Shown piece after piece: positions 43,172 to 51,785 of a stretch of 64,000 bases of DNA (its first letter is position 1; every line of letters starts with the position of its first letter). Both the position numbers and the translations under genes were made by a program. The notes below the pieces were generated by a model that saw only the letters and a list, made by a program, of their open reading frames with translations, was not told where the DNA came from and did no database searches. This DNA is from Anaerosphaera aminiphila DSM 21120 (GTDB lineage: Bacteria > Bacillota > Clostridia > Tissierellales > Peptoniphilaceae): contig NZ_FQXI01000001.1 in NCBI RefSeq assembly GCF_900129925.1, positions 428,498 to 492,497 on the forward strand. The letters are read 5' to 3'.

Positions 43172-44452
43172 TCAAATTTTTCTATTTAATCCCACTACTG
43201 ATTCAATGTGAACACTGTTACAAAACATATCTACTGGTTGAACAAGGTCCACACTGTATTTTTCACTTAGCAGTTTTAAATCCCTTGCCTGTGTTGAAGG
43301 ATTACAAGATATATAGGAAATTTTTTCAGGTTCAATTTTAAGAAGTGTTTCAATTAACTCTTCATTTAATCCCGTTCTTGGTGGGTCAAGTATAATTTTA
43401 TTAAAGCTTAAATTTTCATCTTCAAGAAGTTTTTCAACTATTTCTTCTGACTTGCCACAAATAAATCTAACATTGTCAATGTTGTTTAACTCTGCATTTT
43501 CCCTTGCATCTTCTATTGCATCTTCAACAATTTCCACGCCTACAACTTCTCCAGCATTTTTAGCCCCTAGAAGTGTAATCGTTCCTATTCCGCAGTATAA
43601 ATCCAACAGTGTATCACTGTTTTTTAAATCTAAAAAGTCTATTGCAGTGTTATAAAGTTTTTCAGTTTGACTGTGATTTACTTGAAAAAACGACCTTGGA
43701 GATAATTTAAACTTTAACCCTAAAAGTTCTTCTGTTATAAATTCTTCACCATATAGTTTTTTAAATTTTTTCCCAAATCTATAGTGCCCACTTGTATTTT
43801 TATTTTCAAAAACTGCCACAACTTTACTGTCGATTAAATTTGGAAGTAGTGTGTTAAACTTCTTTACTTCTCCACTTGTGACAAATACTATCATTACTTC
43901 TCCAAGATAGTTTTCTCTAATTGAAACAGTATTTACACTTTTAAGTCCATTCCAATTTTTCAGTATTTTTATAACGTTATTTATCTCATCTTTTGCAATT
44001 ATGCACTCGTTTATCTCTACAAGTTCTCTTGAGTTTTTCTTGTAGTAGCCCAGTTTTCCGTCTTGAACTTTAAGTTGAATATTATTTCTATATCTATAGG
44101 GAGTTTTCATTCCAAGTGTATCATTTACAGGACTATCCACCCCGCCAATTCTTCTTAAATCATTTTCAACTTTTGTCTTCTTCCAAAGTAACTGTTTTTT
44201 GTAGTCATACTCTAAAAAGTCACAACCTCCACAGCTTTTTGAATATATGCACTTTGATTTAGTTCTATCTTTAGAATTATCTACAGTTTCTATAACTTTA
44301 GCTGTATAGTAATTTTTCTTATCTCCAATAATTTCAGCTTCAACAGTATCTCCAATTATTCCCCTGTCTAAGAACACTGTCTTATTATCGTACTTTGCAA
44401 CTCCTCTTCCCTTGTAGTCAAAATCTATTATTTTTAATTTCATATTTTTCAC
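43172..44452 (-). CDS. rlmD: 23S rRNA (uracil-C5) methyltransferase, RlmD/TrmA family
   Basis: A 426-residue SAM-dependent m5U methyltransferase. It has an N-terminal TRAM-like beta domain (residues 1-65), an iron-sulfur cysteine set (KCIYSKSCGGCDFLEYD and later ECIIAKDE), the Rossmann motif DLYCGIGTITLLGA, LDPPRTGL and the catalytic ISCNPSTQARDL. The precise uridine (23S U1939, U747 or tRNA U54) cannot be told from sequence. It begins at GTG overlapping the cvfB stop (GTGA). It is the last gene of the operon. Confidence 0.92.
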   Translation of the reverse strand: MKNMKLKIIDFDYKGRGVAKYDNKTVFLDRGIIGDTVEAEIIGDKKNYYTAKVIETVDNSKDRTKSKCIYSKSCGGCDFLEYDYKKQLLWKKTKVENDLRRIGGVDSPVNDTLGMKTPYRYRNNIQLKVQDGKLGYYKKNSRELVEINECIIAKDEINNVIKILKNWNGLKSVNTVSIRENYLGEVMIVFVTSGEVKKFNTLLPNLIDSKVVAVFENKNTSGHYRFGKKFKKLYGEEFITEELLGLKFKLSPRSFFQVNHSQTEKLYNTAIDFLDLKNSDTLLDLYCGIGTITLLGAKNAGEVVGVEIVEDAIEDARENAELNNIDNVRFICGKSEEIVEKLLEDENLSFNKIILDPPRTGLNEELIETLLKIEPEKISYISCNPSTQARDLKLLSEKYSVDLVQPVDMFCNSVHIESVVGLNRKI

Positions 44453-45279
44453 TTTAACTTCTTCTTCAATACAATTTTTTCAGGATAGAGTTCTACTAAT
44501 TTATTTTTATAGAGAGCTCCCTCTGCCCTTTTAAATGCAGATTTAGAAAGTCCTGTAATTTCTTTTATAACCTCAGGGTCGGATTTGTCACCTAAGTTTA
44601 AAACACCGTCATTGTCCTCAATAAATTCTAAGAGTATTTCTGCATCGTAGTTCATTTGCTTATAGGCTTTTTCTCTAAGAGTAAGTGTTATTTTTCCATC
44701 TCTTAAAATCCTCTGAACTCTTGCCTCTACAACGTCTCCAATTTTATAAATTCCCTTTAAATCCTCACTTAAAATCATTCCGTCGTATTCATTGTCTATT
44801 GCCACATATGCGCCCTTATCACTTTTGCTGTAGATTGTACCTTTGACAATGTCATTTATTTTATATTTTTCATCGTCATTTCTCTTTAGTCTGTCGCCAA
44901 TTCTAGTTGTAACGCAAAGTCTGTCAGATGTGTCAATGTAGAGTATCATTAGATATTCTTCATGCTCATTTATTCTACCAGGAGTTTCCTTATATGGTAA
45001 AAAGGCATCTTTTTCCAAACCTATGTCTACAAAGTATCCATATTTTGTCTTTGATACTACTGTTAGTTTTTTCATCTCTCCAACTTGAATTAATGGCATT
45101 TGTTTCGTTGCTACTCTATTGCCATTTGAATTGTCATATACAAATACTTCAAGTTTTTGGCCGGGCTTAAGTTCTTCTTCATCATGTTTAGGCAGAAAGA
45201 TATCTTCGTTGCCATCTGTTAAATAGGCACCTATCTTTGTAATATTTTTAACTGTTAAAGTGTGTTTTCCTAATTTCAT
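44449..45279 (-). CDS. cvfB: CvfB family S1 RNA-binding protein
   Basis: A 276-residue member of the CvfB/YitL family: three S1-like beta-barrels (about residues 1-60, 64-130, 145-205), with a C-terminal winged helix (EIL LEFIEDNDGVL to EGALYKNKLVEL). CvfB affects virulence gene expression and RNA handling in staphylococci. S1 motifs include GYFVDIGLEKDAFLPYKE and GAYVAIDNEYDGMI. It overlaps its neighbours on both sides by four bases. Confidence 0.92.
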   Translation of the reverse strand: MKLGKHTLTVKNITKIGAYLTDGNEDIFLPKHDEEELKPGQKLEVFVYDNSNGNRVATKQMPLIQVGEMKKLTVVSKTKYGYFVDIGLEKDAFLPYKETPGRINEHEEYLMILYIDTSDRLCVTTRIGDRLKRNDDEKYKINDIVKGTIYSKSDKGAYVAIDNEYDGMILSEDLKGIYKIGDVVEARVQRILRDGKITLTLREKAYKQMNYDAEILLEFIEDNDGVLNLGDKSDPEVIKEITGLSKSAFKRAEGALYKNKLVELYPEKIVLKKKLK

Positions 45280-45884
45280 TTCATCTTCCTCTCAATTTCT
45301 CTTGCTTCTTCTAAACCTCTTCTAAGAATATTGTCCTTAACCACTTCATAGTAGTTCAACTGTTTTAAAACAGACAAACTATAGTAGGTAAACTCAGGAT
45401 ATATTCCAAGGTCTGTGATTATTTTTACAGCTGCCGGATAGTTTACCAAGGGGTAAAAATAAGATAGTAATATTCCAAATTTTACTGCTTCAACTGTAGT
45501 GACATCTCTCATTAAAAGTATTGAAAGCCCTGCAAGTTTCTTTTCTTCAAATACTTCCAGTGAAAATATAAAGGACTCAAATTCAGGAAATGCTTCTATT
45601 GCCCTCTTGTCTTTAAAGTACTCACATATTAATTCTACACTTGAATGGTCTCTTTTATAAAATTTTAAAATGGCTTCATTTAACTTAGTGGTATCTATTC
45701 TACTGGTCTTTTCGCCATCCAGTATTTTAATTTCATAATTGCCTCTATTGTCCTCTTTAAAATTCTCACTTACTATATTTAATTTACTTAAGTTACTATT
45801 TTCTTCAGCTTCTATAATTCTTTCATATATACTTTTTTCTTTAAAAGTGTTTTCTTGCTTTTTCTTTTTAAAAAAATTGATCAT
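45276..45884 (-). CDS. Uncharacterised protein in topB operon
   Basis: A 202-residue protein with a very basic start (MINFFKKKKQE) and a helical remainder. I recognise no domain. Residues 110-150 include LSILLMRDVTTVEAVKFGILLSYF, an amphipathic or weakly hydrophobic helix pair. It is translationally coupled to topB upstream and cvfB downstream by ATGA overlaps, so a role in nucleic-acid metabolism is likely, but this is only an inference from position. Confidence 0.8.
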   Translation of the reverse strand: MINFFKKKKQENTFKEKSIYERIIEAEENSNLSKLNIVSENFKEDNRGNYEIKILDGEKTSRIDTTKLNEAILKFYKRDHSSVELICEYFKDKRAIEAFPEFESFIFSLEVFEEKKLAGLSILLMRDVTTVEAVKFGILLSYFYPLVNYPAAVKIITDLGIYPEFTYYSLSVLKQLNYYEVVKDNILRRGLEEAREIERKMK

Positions 45885-48046
45885 TTGTCACCTAAATTTA
45901 ATCCCTTTAGTGCATCAGCAAGTGTATTGTTTATAGCTTCATTTCCACTTTGTTTTTGAAGGTATTTTTTTACATCTGTCTTAGACATCTTATTTTTATT
46001 TTCTTTAAATTTCTTGTCCATACTGCCCTTAGATTCTCTATAGCCACAAGTTTCACAAATATAAGTATCATTGTCCTTTAAAAACTTTAACTTCTTATGA
46101 CAGTTTGGACATCTTATATTAGTTAAAATTGAAATAGTCTTTTTATATCCACACTCTGCATCTTGACACACTAAAAGCTCTCTATCTTTTCTATTTACTC
46201 TAAGCATCAACTTGCCACAGTCAGGACACTTTGTAGTAGTTACATTTTCATGTTTAAATTCGTATTTGCTGTTTTTAATTTCTGTTACATTTTCTTTTGA
46301 AAATTCTCTGATTTCAGTTAAAAAAGTTTGATCTTTTAACTGGCCACTTTCAATTTTTTTAAGTTTTAACTCCCAGTCTGCTGTCAGTTCAGGGCTCTTT
46401 AGCTTTTCAGGAACTAACTCTAAAAGTTGTCTTCCCTTTCCTGTGGTTTTAAGGCGTCCATCATTATTTTCAACCAAATCTGAACTATATAATTTTTCAA
46501 TTATATCTCCTCTAGTTGCAACTGTTCCTATTCCTCCCGTTTCTCTTAGAGTTGTAGCTTTTTTCGAACTAATATTAGAGGCGTACTTTGCCGGGTTTTC
46601 CATTGCCAAAAGTAAGGACCCTTCATTAAAGTATGAAGGTGGAGAAGTTAGCTTTGATGATTTTTTTACAGAACTCACCTCAACTTCACTGCCCTCTTTT
46701 AAATCATATAACCTTTGATTTTCATCTATTTCCTCTTCATAGTTATCTAAGAGCTTATATCCAAGGTCTATATCAATTTTGCCCTTAGCTATAAAATTAT
46801 GTCCCTCACAAGTTGCATAAATTTTTACTTCTTTATATTCATAGGGATTTAGTAAATGAGATAAAAATCTCTTTGCAACTAAATCGTAAATTTTTAACTC
46901 TTTATCACTTAGTTCATCTATTCTAAGAGTTTGTTCTGTAGGTATAATTGCATGGTGATCACTTACTCTTTTATTGTCTACAAAGTTTTTACTGCCCTTT
47001 ATTTTAGTCTTCAGTATTTGATTTGCATAAGGCCTATACTTTCCCGTGCTCATTGCCCTTAGTCTTTCTGGAATAGTGGGAACTATATCGTCAGTTAAGT
47101 ACTTTGAGTCAGTTCTAGGGTATGTCAACACCTTGTGTCTCTCATATAAGTCCTGCATTATATTTAATGTTTCCTTTGCTGAAAACCCAAACCTCACATT
47201 TGCATCTCTTTGCAAATTCGTTAAATCATAGAGTTCTTTAGGATATTTCTTTTTTATCTTTTCTTCTGCTTTAGTAATTTTAAGTTTTTTGCCTTTTACA
47301 CTCTCTACTATACTATCTGCTTTTTCTTCACTGCTTATAGACATAGAATTTTTATCATCTATATAGCTAAAGTTCATCGTCTTAGTTGAGACGTTAATAT
47401 TAAAATACTTCTTTGGATTAAAATTTGTTATTTCATCTTCGCGCATTTTAATAATATTTAAAGTGGGAGTTTGAACTCTACCACAAGATAATCTTGCGTT
47501 GTATTTAAGTGTAAGCGCTCGTGAACCATTTATCCCAACAAGCCAGTCTGCCTCAGACCTTGCAAGAGCACTTAAGTATAGATTATAGTACTTTGAACCG
47601 TCTTTTAAATTTGCAAAGCCCTCTTTAATCGCCTTATCTGTAACAGAAGATATCCAAAGTCTTTTAAGGTTTCCCTTGTAGCCTGACATAAGTAGTATTA
47701 GCCTTGCCACAAGTTCTCCTTCTCTTCCTGCGTCTGTTGCTATAACTACTTCTGATATATCTTTTCTATTTAAAAGCTCTTTCACAGTATTAAACTGAGC
47801 TCTTGAATTTTTTATAACTGTAAATTTCATTTTATTTGGCATTATTGGAAGGTCGTCCATATTCCACTTTGCATATTGTTTATTATATTCTTCAGGTGTT
47901 GAAAGTGTAACTAAATGGCCCAGTGCCCATGTAACTATTTTATCTTCACTTTCAAAATAGCCCTTTTGATTTTTATTAACTTTTAAAACCCTTGCAATAT
48001 CTCTTGCAACTGATGGTTTTTCTGCCAGAATTAACTGTTTTTTCAT
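45881..48046 (-). CDS. topB: DNA topoisomerase III
   Basis: A 721-residue type IA topoisomerase. It has a Toprim domain (residues 1-150; LILAEKPSVARDIARVL, ATDAGREGELVARL), the core with catalytic tyrosine in VLTYPRTDSKYL, and a C-terminal zinc-ribbon pair (CPDCGKLML...CQDAECGY and CPNCHKKL...CETCGYRE). It decatenates DNA and relaxes negative supercoils. It is the first gene of the operon. The ATG follows GAGGAGAG. Confidence 0.96.
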   Translation of the reverse strand: MKKQLILAEKPSVARDIARVLKVNKNQKGYFESEDKIVTWALGHLVTLSTPEEYNKQYAKWNMDDLPIMPNKMKFTVIKNSRAQFNTVKELLNRKDISEVVIATDAGREGELVARLILLMSGYKGNLKRLWISSVTDKAIKEGFANLKDGSKYYNLYLSALARSEADWLVGINGSRALTLKYNARLSCGRVQTPTLNIIKMREDEITNFNPKKYFNINVSTKTMNFSYIDDKNSMSISSEEKADSIVESVKGKKLKITKAEEKIKKKYPKELYDLTNLQRDANVRFGFSAKETLNIMQDLYERHKVLTYPRTDSKYLTDDIVPTIPERLRAMSTGKYRPYANQILKTKIKGSKNFVDNKRVSDHHAIIPTEQTLRIDELSDKELKIYDLVAKRFLSHLLNPYEYKEVKIYATCEGHNFIAKGKIDIDLGYKLLDNYEEEIDENQRLYDLKEGSEVEVSSVKKSSKLTSPPSYFNEGSLLLAMENPAKYASNISSKKATTLRETGGIGTVATRGDIIEKLYSSDLVENNDGRLKTTGKGRQLLELVPEKLKSPELTADWELKLKKIESGQLKDQTFLTEIREFSKENVTEIKNSKYEFKHENVTTTKCPDCGKLMLRVNRKDRELLVCQDAECGYKKTISILTNIRCPNCHKKLKFLKDNDTYICETCGYRESKGSMDKKFKENKNKMSKTDVKKYLQKQSGNEAINNTLADALKGLNLGDK

Positions 48047-48137
48047 ATTTTTCTCTCCTCGTCAAAAACATTTTAACACATACCTATAAATTACTAAAGG
48101 TCTTTATTTCAAGCTCTCTATATGATAATCTATCATT

Positions 48138-49667
48138 ATGAAAATAAATATTTATGCTACATCAGATGTGCATGGCCACATTTATCCCTATGACTACGCT
48201 GCCAATTGTAGTTTAAACCACAGCCTTGCACATATATATAGTTGTTATGAAGAAGATAAAACCGAATATAAATTAATTGTGGACAATGGCGACATTATTC
48301 AAGGAAATTTTGCAGAGCTATTTATTGACGAAGTTCCAAATCCAGTTGTAAATGTTATGAATAATATGAACTACAGCATTTGGAATATGGGCAATCATGA
48401 GTTTAATTTTTCTTTTCCAAAGCTAAAAAAAATCATTTCAAACTTCAACGGCACTGCCCTAATGGCGAATTCAAATAGTGCATTTTTTAATAAGTACAAG
48501 ACTGTTAAAATTGGAGGTATAAAAATATCCTTTATAGGTATAAATACTGTTCTAATTAATGAATTTGAAAAAGAGGAATCCCTTGCAGGTCTGGTAATAG
48601 AAAATCCCGTTCCAATACTAAATAAGCTAATTAAAGAACTTGCAAATGAATCTGATATTTTAATTGGAATGTTTCACATGGGACTTCAAGATGAAAACTC
48701 AGTTCCCAACTCAGGTCTTTACTCTGTCTTGGACAATATTAACTCTCCTCAGCTATTTGACGTAATTGTATGCGGTCACACTCACAAAGACATTGAAGAA
48801 TTATTTTACAAAAATATTTTAATAACTGAAACTTCTGCCTATGCAAATACAGTTTCAAAGATAGAGTTGGAATTTGACGAAAAAAAATTAATTAATAAAA
48901 ATTCAAAATTAGTTGACCTTTCAAATTTTAATCCATCTGAAAAGATTTTAAAATTATATGAGCCCTATCACAAAAAAATATTGGAGTATACAAATGAGAC
49001 CATTGGATATGTTAGTGGAATTGTAGGAAATTTTAACTACGACTTAGAGGACAACCCTTTAAATCACTTATTAACTGAAATTATGCTTCAAAATTCTAAA
49101 GCAGATGTAGTTGCCTTTCAAATTGACAATAAAAACGCAGTGTTAAAAAACGGTCCTTTAAAAAGATATAATATGGCTAAACTCTACTCCTATGATGGAG
49201 GAGAAGTTACATCTTATAAAATTACAGGACTTGACCTTAAAACCTATATTATTTGGAGTTATGATTACTTTGACTACAGTGAAGATACAAACAGTATTTC
49301 TGTAAACGAAAAAAGAGCTCTCTTTAAATACAAGACTTTAGATGTATTTGGCAATATTAACTATGCAATTGACTTAAAAAAACAAGGTCAACACAGATTA
49401 ATTGAACTTAAATATTTAAATGGCATTGATGTTTTAGATAGTGATGAGATTATCATTGGAATGAATGAGTATAGAATGAACTTTTTAATTTCAAAGAAAG
49501 GCCCTTTAAATGGAAAAACTTTTGATAAAACAGCTTCTACAAAATATATTGACAAACACTTTCACAAAAGAGGAACTATTAGAGAATTAGCTGAAGATTA
49601 TTTTAATACTCTTCTAAATAAAACTTATATATATGACAATAAAGTTAACTTTTTAATCAAATACTAG
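48138..49667 (+). CDS. Bifunctional metallophosphatase/5'-nucleotidase
   Basis: A 509-residue 5'-nucleotidase-like protein: an N-terminal calcineurin-type metallophosphatase (ATSDVHGHIYPYD, VDNGDIIQGNF, GNHEFNFSF, GMFHMGLQ, GHTHKDIEE) and a C-terminal substrate-recognition domain (residues 310-480) as in UshA. It has no signal peptide, unlike the exported enzymes, so it may act in the cytosol. No ribosome site is evident before the ATG. A 15-bp terminator stem starts within its last codons. Confidence 0.9.
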   Translation: MKINIYATSDVHGHIYPYDYAANCSLNHSLAHIYSCYEEDKTEYKLIVDNGDIIQGNFAELFIDEVPNPVVNVMNNMNYSIWNMGNHEFNFSFPKLKKIISNFNGTALMANSNSAFFNKYKTVKIGGIKISFIGINTVLINEFEKEESLAGLVIENPVPILNKLIKELANESDILIGMFHMGLQDENSVPNSGLYSVLDNINSPQLFDVIVCGHTHKDIEELFYKNILITETSAYANTVSKIELEFDEKKLINKNSKLVDLSNFNPSEKILKLYEPYHKKILEYTNETIGYVSGIVGNFNYDLEDNPLNHLLTEIMLQNSKADVVAFQIDNKNAVLKNGPLKRYNMAKLYSYDGGEVTSYKITGLDLKTYIIWSYDYFDYSEDTNSISVNEKRALFKYKTLDVFGNINYAIDLKKQGQHRLIELKYLNGIDVLDSDEIIIGMNEYRMNFLISKKGPLNGKTFDKTASTKYIDKHFHKRGTIRELAEDYFNTLLNKTYIYDNKVNFLIKY

Positions 49668-49696
49668 ATTCCTTTAGTATTTGATTAAATTTTTTT
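49652..49696 (+). terminator. Terminator overlapping the end of the 5'-nucleotidase gene
   Basis: Fifteen-bp perfect arms TTTAATCAAATACTA (49652-49666) and TAGTATTTGATTAAA (49675-49689), then seven T's. The coding sequence's last codons and stop lie in the stem. Confidence 0.9.
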
Positions 49697-49897
49697 AAGT
49701 ACTTTTAAAATCTAATACATACTAAATATTTACTTAAAATACTATTTTCAGTTTAAACAATCCACTTTATAATAAAACTTTAATCATAAGTGTTGAAAAA
49801 TACTGCTTGACGTTAAAGAGGGAAAATCTTAGATTTCCTTTGCTCTCCCTCGAATATTTAAAAATCTTTTAAAAAATAAGGATTTATATCTAACTTG

Positions 49898-49919
49898 AAA
49901 GGAGCCTTTAGGCTCCTTT
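49898..49919. repeat. Left copy of a 22-bp hairpin repeat
   Basis: Stem AAAGGAGCC and GGCTCCTTT around TTTA. It is not needed to end the 5'-nucleotidase transcript, which has its own terminator 200 bp upstream. An identical hairpin in the opposite orientation lies beyond the IS at 51735-51756. Confidence 0.75.
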
Positions 49920-50175
49920 CTGAGTGAAGACAAATACTGCAAATTATTTTTATTGCATCTTTCCTATAAAAATAATTAACTTTGGAATTTTAATAAACTT
50001 TCAAATTAAAAAACAACTAAACTTATTAAACAACCCAAAAGCGTTTCAGAGGTGTAGCAGTAAATTCTTTCCACTCGCTAATGCTCATGGAGAATTCTTG
50101 CATAAAATCTATTACGAAATCGTAGATTTCTATAGATTGTTAAATGGGAGGGTTTGGGAGGGCATGAGGAGAAAT
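49920..50175. other. Hairpin-rich non-coding element, left part
   Basis: This stretch carries several stem-loops: AATTC/TCCA with partners TGGA/GAATT around 50072-50102; AAATCT...ACGA..TCGT..AGATTT at 50105-50129; and a GC-rich arm GGGAGGGC (50154-50161) with AGGAGA (50166-50171). The matching right arm, TCTCCT and GCCCTCCC, lies directly after the IS at 51641-51655. The 84-codon open frame here has no ribosome site and is not counted as a gene. Confidence 0.6.
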
Positions 50176-50200
50176 TGAAGTGCACCCCAAAAGTTAGACA
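50176..50200 (+). repeat. IS left inverted repeat
   Basis: Twenty-five bases that match the right end with about 20 identities once two single-base gaps are allowed. It starts TG as usual in IS3-family ends. Confidence 0.85.
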
Positions 50201-50232
50201 TAAAATACTAATTTTTGGAGGTGCATTTTTGT

Positions 50233-50763
50233 ATGGCTAAATATGATTTGGAAATAAAAAAGAAATTTATTGAATTAATGTTATCTGATAGATATTCTAT
50301 CACTTCTGCATCCTATGAGTTGGGTATTTCATGTTCTTGTGGTAGTAGATGGTGGAGAATGTATAAGTATCATGGAGAAAAATGTCTGGATACTAAGCCT
50401 AAAATATATTCTGGTGAATTTAAGCTTTATGCAGTAAAATATGTACAAGATAATAATTTATCCATAGCCCATGCTTCAGCAATATTTGGAATTCCGGGAA
50501 CGGTTACTCTTAATAAATGGATAAAGAAATATAACGATGAAGGAGAAAGTGGACTATTAAGTAAAAGTATCTGGAATCCACAAAAAAGCGAAATGAAAAA
50601 AGATAAGAATAATACTGAATATGAGGACTTTGTTGAAAATAAAACAAAAGAGGAATTAATTTTAGAAAACACAAGATTAAGAGCTGAGGTAGATTACTTA
50701 AAAAAATCAATAGCCTTAAAAGAGGGGAAACTGAACTCACAAATAGAGAAAAAACATTGGTAG
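50233..50763 (+). CDS. IS150-like transposase OrfA
   Basis: A 176-residue OrfA with two helix-turn-helix modules (FIELMLSDRYSITSASYELGIS and VKYVQDNNLSIAHASAIFGIP), then a leucine-zipper-like helix (ENTRLRAEVDYLKKSIALKE) for OrfA/OrfAB assembly. It binds the IS ends. The start is the ATG at 50233 with GGAGGTG nine bases upstream; the TTG at 50215 is inside the ribosome site. A six-A run (50749-50754) near its end lets some ribosomes shift to orfB. Confidence 0.93.
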   Translation: MAKYDLEIKKKFIELMLSDRYSITSASYELGISCSCGSRWWRMYKYHGEKCLDTKPKIYSGEFKLYAVKYVQDNNLSIAHASAIFGIPGTVTLNKWIKKYNDEGESGLLSKSIWNPQKSEMKKDKNNTEYEDFVENKTKEELILENTRLRAEVDYLKKSIALKEGKLNSQIEKKHW

Positions 50764-51599
50764 TAAACTCTTTAAGGCATAATTATGACTTAAAATTACT
50801 ATTTGAAATAATAGATATAAAAAGGTCAACTTTTTACTACCATCTGAGTAAAATAGATATTCCTGATAAGTATTTATATGTTAAAGATAAGATTGTAGAA
50901 ATCTTTAATTATAATAAGGGCAGATATGGATATAGAAGAATTACTCTTGAACTTAAAAATCTAGGTATTTTAATCAATCATAAAACGGTTCAAAGACTTA
51001 TGAAAGAATTGGGAATAGTTTGCAAAGTAAGAATTAAAAAATATAAATCATATAAAGGGATGGTTGGTAAGATTGCTGATAATTTAATAAATAGAAACTT
51101 TACAGCAAGTAAACCAAATGAAAAATGGGTAACTGATGTAACAGAAATTTCAATGTTTGGTGAAAAACTCTATCTTTCTCCAATTTTAGATTTGTATAAT
51201 GGTGAAATAATAAGTTATTCAATAAATAATAGACCTTGCTTTGAACAAGTAATGGAAATGTTGGATATAGCATTTAAAAAACATAAAGATTTGGAGGGAT
51301 TGATATTTCATTCAGATCAAGGTTGGCAATATCAACATAGAACATATCAATCTCGTTTAAAAGGTAGAGGAATAAAACAAAGCATGTCTAGAAAAGGAAA
51401 TTGTCTGGACAATGCAGTGATGGAAAACTTCTTTGGTTTGTTTAAGTCAGAATTGTTGTATTTACAAGAATTTGAAAGTATGGAGCATTTTAAAAAGGAG
51501 CTAAAAGGATATATCAAATGGTATAATGAAAAAAGGATTAAAAGCAAATTAAAAGGAATGAGTCCTATTAAATTTAGAACTCAATCCTCTGTTGCTTAA
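50757..51599 (+). CDS. IS150-like transposase OrfB (DDE integrase domain)
   Basis: A 280-residue frame with an N-terminal HTH_21-like part (GRYGYRRITLELKN) and an rve integrase domain carrying the DDE triad: Asp in WVTDVTEI, Asp in IFHSDQGWQYQ, Glu in NAVMENFFGLFKSELLY (35 residues after the second Asp). It lacks its own ribosome site and is expected as the OrfAB fusion by -1 frameshift on GAAAAAAC. The frame is intact. Confidence 0.93.
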   Translation: MVVNSLRHNYDLKLLFEIIDIKRSTFYYHLSKIDIPDKYLYVKDKIVEIFNYNKGRYGYRRITLELKNLGILINHKTVQRLMKELGIVCKVRIKKYKSYKGMVGKIADNLINRNFTASKPNEKWVTDVTEISMFGEKLYLSPILDLYNGEIISYSINNRPCFEQVMEMLDIAFKKHKDLEGLIFHSDQGWQYQHRTYQSRLKGRGIKQSMSRKGNCLDNAVMENFFGLFKSELLYLQEFESMEHFKKELKGYIKWYNEKRIKSKLKGMSPIKFRTQSSVA

Positions 51600-51606
51600 A
51601 TTAATG

Positions 51607-51631
51607 TGTCCAACTTTTTGGGGTCAGTACA
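51607..51631 (-). repeat. IS right inverted repeat
   Basis: Partner of the left inverted repeat. Its outer end reads TGTACTGACCCC on the minus strand. AAT follows as the target duplication. Confidence 0.85.
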
Positions 51632-51733
51632 AATCGCAATCTCCTTCGCCCTCCCAAAAATTTTAAAAATAAATTTGAAATCAAATGGAAAATATAGATA
51701 ATATTATGTTTATTTATACTTTGTCAACAGTCT

Positions 51734-51757
51734 AAAAGGAGCCTAAAGGCTCCTTTT
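51734..51757 (-). terminator. VanW-gene terminator, right copy of the hairpin repeat
   Basis: Arms AAAAGGAGCC (51734-51743) and GGCTCCTTTT (51748-51757). On the minus strand it follows the VanW gene stop by 28 bp. Its core 22 bp equals the hairpin at 49898-49919 in inverted orientation. Confidence 0.8.
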
Positions 51758-51785
51758 AATAAAAATTTTATTTAATATCTAAAAA

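Larger units (their letters stand above)
50176..51631 (+). mobile_element. IS3-family (IS150-like) insertion sequence
   Basis: A complete 1456-bp element. It starts TGAAGTGCACCCCAAAA and ends with the inverse of TGTACTGACCCCAAAA. It has two overlapping frames (orfA, orfB) in -1 relation. Flanking AAT on both sides (50173-50175 and 51632-51634) is a likely 3-bp target duplication. Intact frames, inverted repeats and target duplication imply a recent, probably active insertion. Confidence 0.93.

Noticed and set aside
49924..50178. An 84-codon plus-strand frame in the hairpin-rich element.
   Set aside because: It lacks a ribosome site, spans several stem-loops, and ends within the IS. The structure argues for non-coding sequence.
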